Assembly (NCBI GenBank): GCA_009746045.1
Contig: RPFO01000050.1
Coordinates: 1,417,050-1,481,049, forward strand
Source: Mesostigma viride
Lineage: Eukaryota; Streptophyta; Mesostigmatophyceae; Mesostigmatales; Mesostigmataceae
Length of the DNA stretch: 64,000 nt
Direction of reading: 5' to 3'
Position 1 is the stretch's first letter, and each line of letters begins with the position of its first letter. Below the pieces are notes generated by a model. It was not told where the DNA came from and made no database searches. It worked only from the letters and a program-made list of their open reading frames with translations. The position numbers and the translations under genes are program-made. Positions 9,176 to 19,580 of this stretch are shown here, in pieces.

Positions 9176-10990
9176 GCGGTGCTGACCGGCAAGCTGGAGA
9201 AGCTGTTCGACATCGCCAAGGGGGCGAATTCGGAGGACTTAGCCGTGGCGGATCGTACGCTGGGCCAGGCGTTGCTTGACGTGTGGAACTACAACAAGCT
9301 ATATCTATACGGCAAAGTCACGCGTGGGAAGGGCCACTATATTGCGGATGGCCACTACACCAATCTGCTCACGTACATCCTCCCGGCTATGCGGCAAGCG
9401 GGGGGAAGGGAAGGGAATGTGGAGCCGGCAGCGGTGGATGTACACGAGGAGGAAGCAGAAGGAAAGAAAAAGCCGGCCCACAGCATTGCTTCAGTGCATT
9501 CCGCTTACAGTCGCACGCTGGCCAACACGTTTCTCCGTCTGACACAGGAGCAGACTGATGATCCTGCCTCAACGAAACCCGCGCCTGAGGAGGTGATGAT
9601 GCAAAGGTGCAAATTCGCCAATGCAGAGGGGGAGAAGAAAGGCCAGAAGGTCTCTTGGACTTCTTTCAGGAACTTGGCCAGCCTTCCTATGATGGACGCC
9701 GTGATCGATTGCATCATGAGCTGCCAGGTTGGACCGGAAAAGCTCACCAAGTTGGTGGAGATCGCCAAGGATGTGCTGGAGTGCCTGCGGCTGACCATTT
9801 GCGCCAGATTCAAGGAGGATGAGACGCTGGAAGCGCAATGCAAGGACGCAAATGGCAAGGAGTTTGTGGCGTCTCATATTTTCGAACTCGTCTTCAATCT
9901 CCATCCTCTCGCTCGGCCGGTCGGCAGGAAGGAGATTGTGGCCAGATACCGGGAATTTTGGGATGTGGCCGTCATCATAACGAGGAACATCGCCTACCTT
10001 CTTAAAGCCAAAAAACACGCCGCACATCTGAGGATTCCGAGAAAGGATATCAGTAATGGCAAGATCGACTTTCAGGAGATTCTGCTAAAAGAGAGCGAGG
10101 ACAAGACGGTGGGTTTGGCACTTTTGGCTCCGGAAGCGTTCAGGAAGTACGCTCCAAAAGTTGGATTACTCGAAGGGGGGTGAAGGAGGCGGCGATGAAG
10201 GGGCCGGTGAAGGGGCTGGAGAAGGGGAAGGGGAAGGGGAAGGAGACGGAGGCGAAGAAGGAGGAGGAGGAGTGGGACGTGAAGTATGAGTGGCAGAGTG
10301 TGGACTGGGGCCGTCGCCGGGTCTGGTTTTGCTGTCAGGCTAGACGGTGATGATGATGACAAGTCGCTCGTCAAGCAGGTGGCAGGCGAGGTTGCCTCAG
10401 CTTCAGCCCGCCCCTTTCCCTTGGGCAGGTCCCTTCCGTGCCTGAGCCTGCTGAACTTGGCGAACATTTGGGGTGATAAGTGGAGTAACTTTCAGAGAGG
10501 GTGGTGGGCGTTCGGTCCTTGCCCGACAGCTTCGGACATTCCCCAACCGGGCGGGATGTACGATAATGTGCTGAAGGCTTGCGCCCACGACTTTTTCTCC
10601 AGGTTCGAACCGATGGTGATCGTGTTTGGTACCGAGACGGAGATTAAGGGGTTTCAAGAGATAGTGGAAAGGATCGGGAAAGGGAGTGAATTGTGGGAGC
10701 GGCTTGAACAGGGGGAAGGTGATGGGGGGCCTAGGCTCGGAAGGGCGAAGAAGCGAAAAGCTTCCCACGAAGCTGGGGGATCGTCCGCCGTGGTGGAGAG
10801 GGATGACCAACAGTTGTTGGAGGGAGGGGATGGAGGGGATGGAGGTCCGGCAGGAGGGTCTAACCGCGGAGAGACCCCCGTCGAGGTCAGAACGCAGCAG
10901 GCCGAACAGAGGACGGGGCCTGAAGGTGATTCGGATCCGCCCATCAAGTTTCGTTTAAGTGGCCAGCCGGAGCGGCTGCTTAGGTTTTAG
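9176..10990 (+). CDS. Unknown gene 1, last exon
   Basis: It begins AVLTGKLEKLFDIAKG after gtcgcag|. An uninterrupted 336-codon helical region runs to about 10180. A Lys/Glu-rich low-complexity stretch (GLEKGKGKGKETEAKK) then continues in another frame, and a final region of about 230 codons, from 10286, includes FGPCPTASDIPQPGGMYD and FFSRFEPMVIVFGTETEI. It ends in a Gly/Asp-rich tail and TAG at 10988. A palindrome-family copy (10856-10877) lies inside the coding tail. The frame changes near 10180-10300 are either indels or an unrecognised short intron. Function unknown. Confidence 0.55.
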
Positions 10991-11062
10991 CGGGCAAGTG
11001 TTCGAAGCGCGTCATTGGTGAATTACTCGGGAACTTGGGTTTCCCCGCGAAACTCCAACCGC

Positions 11063-11372
11063 ACGTTCAGATTTCCAAATCTCAAGTAAAGTTCGGCGCA
11101 ACTTTCTGAACGGGGGCAGTTGACGAGCAGCATTCCTCCGGACGAATGAATTGCGTTCCATACTTGCGCAAAATTTTGGAAGGTAGCTTGCGTGCAGCCC
11201 TACTAAAATTTGCGCGGACGTTCAGATTTCCAAATCTCAAGTAAATTTCGGCGGAACTTTCTGAACGGGGGTAGTTGGCCGGCAGCGTTCCTCCAGACGA
11301 ATGAAATGCGTTCCATACTAGCGCAAAATTTTGAAAGGTAGCTTGCGTGCAGCCCTACTAAAATTTGCGCGA
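11063..11372. repeat. 155-bp tandem duplication
   Basis: Two direct copies starting at 11063 and 11218 (acgttcagatttccaaatct... to ctactaaaatttgcgcg), about 93 percent alike by eye. Non-coding. Confidence 0.8.
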
Positions 11373-11373
11373 A

Positions 11374-11562
11374 GTGTGGGACTGAAAATTCGTAACGGAA
11401 ACTTTTTGGTAGTTGCCGTCACTTCCTCTTGTGCAAACGTGTGGGAGTGAAAATTCGTAACGGAAACTTTTTGGTAGTTGCCGTCACTTCATTTTGCGCG
11501 AGTGTTGGGCTGAAAATTCGTAACGGAAACTTTTTGGTAGTTGCCGTCACTTCCTTTGGTTC
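11374..11562. repeat. ~64-bp tandem repeat, three copies
   Basis: Three direct copies start at 11374, 11439 and 11502. Each runs gtgtggg.gtgaaaattcgt, then aacggaaactttttggtagt, then tgccgtcacttc. It follows directly after the 155-bp duplication. Confidence 0.8.
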
Positions 11563-11751
11563 GACTGAAAATTCGCTGAAATTCGCTGAATTCGTACCGT
11601 AGCCTAATTTTTAGTACCTCGAAGTGACGGGGCACCTAAAAATTTGCCCACAAGTACACTTGGCAGCGCGCTCACTGGGAAAAATTGTACAGCCGCTCCG
11701 GCGGGCCACTTGAACGAATTGTAATGTGCGGCGAAGAAGCCCGCTTCTCAA

Positions 11752-12438
11752 GTGACTCGACGGGCAGTCGTGTCACTTGTTGAGGATGATGGAGGTGGGC
11801 CTTCCAAGCCTGCCGCGTCGCAGCCCGTTTTTCAGGTTCCGAAGAAGCAGCTTCGGGTTCCCCCGGCGACTCTGCCCACCCCGGCGCCTCTGCCCAGTTC
11901 TCAGGTACCGAAGAAGCAGCTTCGGGTTCCCCCGCCGACTCTGGCCATTTCTCAGGTACCGAAGAAGCAGCTTCGTAAGCCAGTTGTGGCAGTGGCTGAT
12001 TCGGACGACGATGCTGAGGAGGAGGAGGAGGAGGAGGACGACGATGCTGAGGAGGAGGAGGGGAGGAGGAGGAGGAGGAGGAGGAGGAGGAGCAGCACGT
12101 TGCTACCAAGAAATCCGCCAAGGGTGGGAAGGCTGCGGAGCACGTTGCTTCCAAGAAATCGGCCAAGGTGGGGAAGCCTCCCAAGCCTGCCCTGCCTCAG
12201 AAACGGCGTCGAAAAGCAGTTGTGCTTTCAGATTCGGACGATGAGGAGGAGAAGGAGGAGGAGGATGGCGGCGGAGAGGAGGAGGACGGGGGAAAGGAGC
12301 GCGTTGCTTCCAAGAAGTTACCCAAGACCGCGAAGACTGCCAAGGTTGCCGAGCCCGCCAAACCCGCCCCGGCGCCTGCCCCCCACCCCCAGACGGGGTC
12401 TACCTGCGAGCAGAGGTCGAAGGAAAAGGCCAAAAAGG
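11752..12438 (+). CDS. Unknown gene 2, exon 1: Pro/Lys repeats and acidic tracts
   Basis: The first ~80 residues hold three repeats of a SQVPKKQLRVPP-type motif. Then come SDDD/EEEE acidic blocks (GAG/GAC triplet repeats), a frame change near 12060 inside the triplet repeat, repeated HVASKKSAK basic motifs, a second acidic block (SDSDDEEE), and a KAKKG basic end. The strong donor AAAAAGG|gtaaga at 12439 keeps the frame into exon 2. No clear ATG opens this frame (a GTG at 11752 is the nearest), so the true start may lie upstream. The composition suggests a nuclear, disordered protein. Function unknown. Confidence 0.45.
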
Positions 12439-12561
12439 GTAAGAAAAAATCTGCGAGTGAATTCTGGTATGTAGAGTGTTTTGATTTTTCACGGTTGGCA
12501 GTCCGATTTCTACTAACTCGATTTTAGTCATGCGTTGATGGCATGATCGGTTTGCTCGCAG

Positions 12562-13124
12562 GTAATGAGGATGTGGAGCAGTTACTTCGCTTGGCTAATG
12601 TGGCGGTGGGCTTCGGACCAGCGGCTGTACATGCTGACACTTCCGGACGGGAGGAGCCTAAGGGGGCGGAAGACAGTCAGGCGGGCGATGAGGATGATGA
12701 CAAGCCCACGTTGGAAATGAGACTTATGGACGGGGAAATGGGGTTCGGAGCACCAGAGGCCTTTTGGTGTGATGGGTGGACTTTAGCCATTATGCAAGCA
12801 GGGAACAAGGATACGGCTACGCCAATGTATGCCAAGCTAGAAGACGTCATGCTTTATGGGCAGGTGTCTGGATACGACACCAAGTGGAGGGACGTCGCAT
12901 TTAAGTTTTTCGCTGAGGGGGAGAAGGGAGGGAAGTTGAAGAACAAGTTGTGGTGGATGCCGCTGGACTACGCGATGAAGGTGGTAAAGCTGACGGATGG
13001 CAAGAGCTGGAAGGATGTGGAAGTCTGGGCGCCTGCAAAGGAGATCGATAAGAAGAGGAGGAACTCGAAAACGGAACAGCAGATCGCGGAAGCGAAATTA
13101 CGGAAGAGGCCCTCGAAAGTGTGA
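12562..13124 (+). CDS. Unknown gene 2, exon 2
   Basis: It follows the 123-nt intron 12439-12561 (gtaaga ... ctcgcag). The split Gly codon reconstitutes the frame entering GNEDVEQLLRLANVAVGF. The 187 codons include an acidic linker (GDEDDDKPTLEMRL), an aromatic helical region (FWCDGWTLAIMQ, SGYDTKWRDVAFKFF, LWWMPLDYAMKVV) and a basic tail ending TGA at 13122. The layout resembles gene 1's exons (charged linkers around aromatic globular pieces), but I see no direct similarity. Family unknown. Confidence 0.6.
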
Positions 13125-13420
13125 GGGAAAGTTAGCACTTGGACATGCGCTGGCAATGCTCGTCCTATGGTTAATACAAAGGTTAGGATGATGTCGAGTC
13201 TCTCCACGTAAAATTTACATGAATTACTAACTTTCAAGCCTCTCGATGTGGAATGTACGCTCAAATTGACATGAATTAAGCATTATGACACCAAATTAGC
13301 TCGAAAATACGCGATCGGACGCCAAATTCGCGCGAAAAAAAGATATCGGACGATTGAAACTAGCGTTTTTTTCTTGCAAAATGCGCCAAAAATGACCCCA
13401 TTCCGCGTGGGACCACCCAG

Positions 13421-13460
13421 CAGCAACAGCAGCCGCAGGGTTTCCAGCAGCAGCAACGGC

Positions 13461-13493
<33 letters not shown>

Positions 13494-13590
13494 GTTTCCA
13501 GCAGCAGCAGCAGCAGCAGCGGCAGCAGCAGCAACCGCAGCAGCAGCAGCAACTACCGCAGCAGCAACTGCAGCAACCTCGGGGGCAGAG
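13421..13590. repeat. CAG triplet repeat
   Basis: An interrupted (CAG)n tract with CGG/CCG/AAC interruptions. In one frame it encodes a Gln-rich segment that runs into the gag-like ORF region. The opposite strand reads as poly-Ala, poly-Leu or poly-Cys, which are artefacts. Confidence 0.85.
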
Positions 13591-13652
13591 CAGCAGCATG
13601 GTTCACTCACCAGCGGTCGTCAGCAACCTGAATTTCAGCAGAGTGGCCTTGG

Positions 13653-14750
13653 ATGGCCCGGGGTATGAACACCCCTCGTCGGTACAGGTGCGGCGGACGC
13701 ACGGTACGCCGACCAGATTCGGATCTCTCCCCCGGTCGCAGCCTCCAGCCTTCGGCGCTAGCCTTCGGCTCCATCGCCTACCGGGAGGTCGGTGGGCCCA
13801 AGCCTAATACGGTGAAGGCCCCACCGATGCCCACGTTCAAGAATGTTCCCAAGCTGCACGCGGACATGACTGAACCGCGGGAGATTGACGAATGGGGGCG
13901 CATGTGGCAACAGCAGTATACCGTATACGACGGCGTCTGGTGGAACCATCACAGTTGGGAACTGGCCACCTGCGATCTCATCCCGCATGTCGTTAACACC
14001 TGCATGGACCCCTCGGTGGTGAGCATCCTAAATTGTGAGAGCATCGCATCCCAATCGTACCCGCAAACCGTGGAGGAGCTGATGGACCGGGTGCGCTGCA
14101 AGCTGGTGCCCCCAGATGTTGTAATCCACGAGCGACTCGCATTCGGCAAGCTGCGCCAGGGAGCCACTCCGTACCGCGAGTTCCTATCCAAGTTTGAGTC
14201 CAGCGCCGCCTACCTGACAGACATGACCTGGTACGAGTACAAGATCCGGTTAATTGAGGCCCTCAGTCCCGAGCTGCAGGATGAGGTACTGAAGCTCTAC
14301 GCTGAGGTCCCCTGGGATGAGTGGGATATCCTGAAAATCCAGCGGTATCTTCTGCAGGTGGCCGACGTCGTGGCTCGCGGGCGCGCACCATCGGTGCGTC
14401 GTTTCTTCCGATCAGGTCCCCCGCACGACGGCGAGGGGAACGATGACTCCCCTGATGACCTGGAGGACGGGAACGCTGACCATGGCCTCAACGCCATCGA
14501 CGCGAGTAAAGCCCGTTGCTTCATGTGCTTTGAGGTGGGTCACCTCAGGCGCGACTGCCCCAAACTCCGTAGCAGGCACGCTGGACGTGGCACGGGGGAG
14601 ACCGAGCCCAGGTTTTCAGGCCCGGCGTTCGGCAGTCGCCCGGACTCCTCCGGCCCAAGGGACAAGCCCCGCAACGCGGACGAGCGGGCGCCAGCAGGCC
14701 CGGCAGTTCACGACTCAGCACCAATAGCCGCGGCCGCCAGCGATTCATGA
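13653..14750 (+). CDS. Gag-like protein with CCHC zinc knuckle (LTR retrotransposon)
   Basis: 365 codons. A capsid-like helical core (PTFKNVPKLHADMTEPREI, WWNHHSWELATCDLIPHV, RVRCKLVPPDVVIHERLAFG, WDILKIQRYLLQVADVV) precedes a single zinc knuckle, CFMCFEVGHLRRDC (CX2CX4HX4C), at about residue 290, then a basic Arg/Gly/Pro tail. This is the retrotransposon Gag architecture. The upstream polyQ segment lies in another frame, which meets this one near 13790, so the true N-terminus is probably upstream and frame-broken. A protease fragment follows at 15255. Confidence 0.7.
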   Translation: MARGMNTPRRYRCGGRTVRRPDSDLSPGRSLQPSALAFGSIAYREVGGPKPNTVKAPPMPTFKNVPKLHADMTEPREIDEWGRMWQQQYTVYDGVWWNHHSWELATCDLIPHVVNTCMDPSVVSILNCESIASQSYPQTVEELMDRVRCKLVPPDVVIHERLAFGKLRQGATPYREFLSKFESSAAYLTDMTWYEYKIRLIEALSPELQDEVLKLYAEVPWDEWDILKIQRYLLQVADVVARGRAPSVRRFFRSGPPHDGEGNDDSPDDLEDGNADHGLNAIDASKARCFMCFEVGHLRRDCPKLRSRHAGRGTGETEPRFSGPAFGSRPDSSGPRDKPRNADERAPAGPAVHDSAPIAAAASDS

Positions 14751-15254
14751 GTTCTACCAAGGGCGTGCTGCGCGCGGTCATTGAGATCGAGGCTCACTGA
14801 CTAGCCTCCGGACAATGTGCGACCTTTGAGTCACCAGCAGTGGCCGGTTACGAGTTTGCCGCTGGGAAGTATACTATATTATATATTATTATATTAGTAT
14901 ATTTAATTAATAATATATTTTTATAATATGTTCACTCCGGTGCGCTTTTCCAGTCCTAGTGGCTGGCCACCTTAGCCATTCTGAGAATGCCCACCTGTGT
15001 AGGGCAAGGGGGGGTGTCTGTTTTGCCCCACATCTGTACCAAATACCAAGGGTGCATTGGTCCTGCACAGTAGCAGGTCACCCTGTTATCATGATGTCAG
15101 TAGTAAGGGGGGTGTTTGGAATCATACACTGACCCCATGTATAGGTCTACGCCGTTGGCGGTAATGGGAAATTACTATTAGGCGTCTGGCACTAGTGTTT
15201 TATATAGGGTACCGTTGGCGGTAATGGGATATTATATTAGAATGTAATAATATA
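14751..15254. other. AT-rich spacer between gag and protease
   Basis: Contains a TA-rich tract (about 14870-14930) and a direct repeat of ccgttggcggtaatggga (about 15151 and 15210). No coding potential seen. It interrupts what would normally be continuous gag-pol coding sequence. Confidence 0.5.
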
Positions 15255-15603
15255 TTGAGATACGGCCAACCAACCGTCATGGATGTCAAGTTTTTGGTCG
15301 ACACAGGCGCTTCCACGTCCTTCATCAACGCGGCACTGGTGCGCCGGCTGGGCCAGTCACGCCCAGCCCCCACACCGGACGGCCGTGCTTCTGACCCACT
15401 CGGATGGTCGCCAACACCAATCGCCCGGTCTGGCAGATATCAAAGGTGTGCTGCAAGGCACCCCGTTCGACCTGGCTGCGACCATCGCACCGCTGGGCGC
15501 AGCGGACATCATCATTGGGCTCGACTTTGGACGCGCAGGATGTGGACATTCGCGTGCGCCGGCGAGTGGTTTGGTTTCCCGATGGTTCCTTTTGGTGCCC
15601 TGA
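15255..15603 (+). pseudogene. Retropepsin-like aspartic protease fragment
   Basis: VKFLVDTGASTSFINAALV contains the DTGA active-site motif. After a frame change at about 15400, the second half reads ADIIIGLDFGRAGC, matching the conserved hydrophobic-hydrophobic-Gly motif of retropepsins. The order gag then protease fits a Ty3/gypsy-type element. No reverse transcriptase or integrase is visible downstream, so the element is inactive. Confidence 0.6.
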
Positions 15604-15699
15604 CAGCGAGTATAGGGCACATAGCATTACACACGAGCGCCCGGCGGTCCAGCATCCTTGACTCCTTGGCAGTAATTGGACGATCGCGTGGACGCGTCG

Positions 15700-18600
15700 T
15701 CCCCGGGGGAAGGGGAGGGGTCGCAGGGCGTATGAAGCCAGAGGGCTACTAATAATACCATATACTTCTTTACTATACCTACCTTTTATATACTAAGTAC
15801 TTGTACTGGTCCACTACACTTCTTTATGATACCATACTCTTCTTAATTATATCTAGCTCCTGTATGATCGGCACGGTTCGGCTTTGGATCGAGCCGGCCA
15901 TCTATGTAGGAATCCACCGCAGCCGCGCGTGGATCCGACGACCCTTCTACTGCCATGCCAGGGATCGATGCGCCATCGTGCGGATATTATATATTTTCGA
16001 TATTCTCTATTTTCTATATAATATAATTCTCTATGCTATATTATCTATGGGATAATCTTTTGGTGGTGGGCTTGAACGGGTCGTCCCGAAGAGGACCACG
16101 TCAGGCACTCAGCACCGCATGTGCACATGGTCCTGGTCTTTTTGGACATGGGCTCACCGGATGCTTGATGATTCTTCTACTAAGGCGTCCGTACCGAGGC
16201 ATCTCCGCGCGGGATGCCGGATTCGGCAGCGAGTGCCAGCGACCCCATGCAGGCTACGGCCTGACTGCACGTCGCGTCCCGCGTGACCAACGGACGCGAA
16301 GTCCCATGGCATGCGGCCAAGTATTATTATAGGGAGCCTTCCGGCTGGCGGCTATGAGTCACGGCTCCCTGACTTCCTGGCGCGTGAGGGACGTGCATGG
16401 CTTCTCGTGCACCCCTACGTAATTAATTTCACCAGTGCGGCACGGTGCATGGAGACGGCACGGTGCATGGAGGCTGTTGCAACCCCGATGCGACTGGGCG
16501 ATCAGGCATGGTGGAGCCTACATTGAATCGAGTTCGGCAACCAGATGTACAACACCTTGTTGAATTCTTGGTAGCCAACCAATTGGCCAGCCCGGGATTG
16601 AGGGTGACGCCTGGCTGGGTCAGGGCGCTCCCGGGCTTGAGTACCCTGGCTTGCAGGGCGCGTCCGCGCCCGCCGAGACTGTTGGGAGTAAGGGCCCCTG
16701 GGGCTGCAAGCATATGCGGGCACGGTGCAGTTGCAGGGCGACAGCACGTACTGCCGGCAGTAGTGGTGGATGACCCAGCCGGTCGTGCTTGCACTGGTTG
16801 CACTGGTGCCGGTCGTGGTTGCATCAGAAGCCGGTGGCAGTGTCCGGTCATTGTCTCACCGCCTCAACAGTGCGCGTGCATGGTGCCGATGCCACATGAT
16901 GTGGCGCTGTCGCCCCGCAGATTGCCGGTGTCCGAGTAACACCCGGTATCACTGCATTGGGCCGGTACATCCGCTCTGAGCGGACCCGGCGCTGACGCGC
17001 GCTGAGCCATGGCAGAGCACTGAGGTACATGGGACGTGCGGGATCTGGCCGTCGAGGGCGAGTCACGGGGACTGTAACGGCGACCCGAGACTGAGAGGCA
17101 GGCAGGATCGAGCTGCTGGAGTCTGAGCACCTAGTCACTGCCCGCGACCCTGCGCATGGCTACCATCGCGCAGTGTTCGCGTCCCTCCTGTGGGCTGAGC
17201 CCGGTAGGGAGTTGTTCCTTGCACCACTGGTGGAGACCGATCGAGCGTGATTGGCAAGTGGCTCGTGTCCGCGCGCCTATGAGGTTGCATGGATGAGGGA
17301 CTCAGAGCATGGCGTTCCATGTGCATGGCGGGCGGGCTGTGTGGGCTGCAAAATGTACTATACCCCATGGCCATGCACTGGTACAGGGGTGGTGAGAGGC
17401 CTTCAAGCTTCGAGTGGGGGATGTGGCAATGCGCGGTGGGGACTCCATACATATGTAGGGGCGTGTTTCTGTTGCGGGAATCGGGCTCCTGGGCAAGACA
17501 TCCAAGCGGGGTGGACAGGCGGTGATCGGTCGTGCGCGGGATCGACCCCGGCCCACGATCGCTGTATGTGCTTGAGCACCTGTGTGCAGGGCGCGATCGA
17601 GCCCGAGGAGCTCTTGTTTGGGACTGCAGGGTTGCTTCGGCCCTACTCCATGAGCAGCACGGTGTCTCGCAGGGGCAACGTTACTGATACGACAGTTCCT
17701 GCAAGCTTCGTACTGCAGCTTCGTGGAGGAGTTGGCAGGGCGCACTCCAGTGGACACGCTGGGGCCCTGCTAGTTTTGGGCACTTAATGTGTCATATTAT
17801 CCAAGTTTCCGGTGTTGATCGACTTTGACTGTTTCCTGCGCTGGATAGAGACGGCGGGGCGCACTCTAGTGGACACACTAGGGCCTTGCGGGCACTTGCA
17901 TGCGTTCGCAGGTGCAGGGGAGGCGCACTCTAGTGGCCACGCTAGGGCTTCCCCCTCTATACAGCCACTCCAGCGGCGGCCAGGGAGGGCCACGTTGCAT
18001 GGTCGGTTGGCTCACGGCGCGCCTGTATTTGAGAGGACGCGTACAACTGTCGGTAGTGCATGAGGCGATGGATCAGATTCTTCTGGTGCACGCCCTCGCT
18101 TCTGAGCATGGGGCCTGCACCGCATGCTGTGCCTCACCGTCGTCGACGCTAGTAGTACTTCTTAATCGTCATATGTGATTACGCGCATCAGTCGCGTTGT
18201 AAGGCTGGGTTTCGGCTGGACGGGATACATGACTGGCCACCTCGTCGGCCGGATCATCAAGTTGTATGCATGAAAAATATTCCCTCCTGCTGACAGTCCT
18301 GATTGGCTATATAAAGAGTTGCCCTTGCGTGGCAAGTCTGGGGGGACCTGGTTTCACTGGCCCGTTGGTGCACAAGGGCTGGGACATCGTACCCCTATGG
18401 TCAACATTTCATCAAGTTTGAGGCTGCTCAGGACCTCAGGACTGGTTGAGCGGGATTACATGGACTGTGCATTATTATGTGGATGGGATATAGGGCACGC
18501 GGTGGCGTCCCCTAAGGTGGCTCCAGTAGATCGGCGCGCCAACAACGGCGGTCGCTGAGATGGTTGTGAGAGTTTTATGACGGATAGTGGAATGATCCTG

Positions 18601-18770
18601 TCATCCTGTTTCATGCTACTACGTCAGGGTTGGTCCTGTGTATCAACCTCTAGAGGAACTGGTATTACTAACCCGCGGGTGAACCGGGGTTGGGACATAG
18701 TACTCTTATAGTAGTGTAGCATACTTGTTTCTTTTCCCACTCTTGTACGGTAGGGACTACCGACCCCCGT
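15700..18770. other. Non-coding region where pol would be expected
   Basis: No RT, RNase H or integrase motif found on either strand. Many short ORFs have no coding character. Short direct repeats of gcgcactc.agtgg.cacgct lie at about 17737, 17857 and 17931. AT-rich blocks lie at 15750-15850 and 15980-16060. Confidence 0.5.
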
Positions 18771-19580
18771 GGGGGGGGAGGAGTGTTGCGTGCCGGCCCT
18801 TTAGGACGGACGCAACAATGGAATAAATTATATACTCTGGCTTGTTGTCATAGTCCGTAGGACTTTGGGACTTATTTCGGGACTTAATTTGGGAATCGTC
18901 CCTTAGTCAGGACTTTTGTATGGAACTATGATAGTTTGTGTGATTCGGGCCAGTTATTTTGGGCCTAGGTTGTTGTATGCGTGTATCTTCTAGGGGCCGG
19001 TGCAGTCGCGCCGCGCTGCGTACTTTATAGCTAGTTGAGATATTGTACTCATGCGTGGATTCTGTAGGCGAGGGTCGATGTCAACCCGAGGATCCTGTGT
19101 GGACTGCATGCTTTGGAAGGTCGGCGCCATGTCGGCGCCCCTTGCCAGCGTAGTGGCAGACCTAGGTGAAATTGGTCCGAGGACGAGAGTCTCGTCCTCT
19201 TGGTTTGATGAATGTAAAGTGCGATGACGCCTTCATATTAAACCTGGGGCAACTATCCATTTGTAATTGGTATTGCTAGCCATTATAAGTGTGTATTAAT
19301 TAGCTTGGCATCAAGTCGCGGTGCCAGATATCTCACGACCCCAGTCGTGGAGCGCAATCTGCATTAGGCCACCTTGATTATTCCTAATTCCGGCATGGAG
19401 GATCTTTCGCTACGTCACTCAGGCTAGGGACCTGGGTTGGCACGTAACACATTTGCTGGCAAGGTCGGCTGGCCGCTATGGCGGCTGTGCTGAATGTAAG
19501 ACGATGCTATCGGCCTCTCCGGGCGTGGAGAGGCCTAGAATAAATTTCTTTATGTTCTCCGCCGGCAACCGTTACAGGCC
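18771..19580 (+). mobile_element. Possible polypurine tract and 3' LTR of the gag-protease element
   Basis: A purine tract, ggggggggaggag (18771-18783), is followed directly by TGTTGCGTGCC, as expected for a polypurine tract abutting an LTR that starts TG. A possible polyadenylation signal (aataaa) lies near 19539. I did not find a matching 5' LTR upstream of the gag, and the LTR's 3' end is uncertain. Confidence 0.35.

Larger units (their letters stand above)
10949..11716. repeat. Inverted repeat arms bracketing ~700 bp of tandem repeats
   Basis: The left arm at about 10949-10981 (ttcgtttaagtggccagccg...) and the right arm at about 11686-11716 match as reverse complements over about 29 bp with two mismatches. 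The left arm overlaps the 3' end of gene 1's coding sequence. This could be a non-autonomous DNA element or inverted copies of a gene end. I found no clean target-site duplication. Confidence 0.4.

Noticed and set aside
12467-12561. Alternative donor ctg|gtatgt for gene 2 intron
   Set aside because: Using it creates a TAA at the junction; the donor AAAAAGG|gtaaga at 12439 keeps the frame.
13283-13610. Minus-strand Ala/Leu/Cys-rich ORFs
   Set aside because: Antisense of the (CAG)n repeat; all frames open because the repeat lacks stops.
16445-18178. ORFs at 16445, 17251 and 17900 as pol remnants
   Set aside because: No RT, RNase H or integrase motifs, and overlapping ORFs of equal size on both strands; treated as non-coding.
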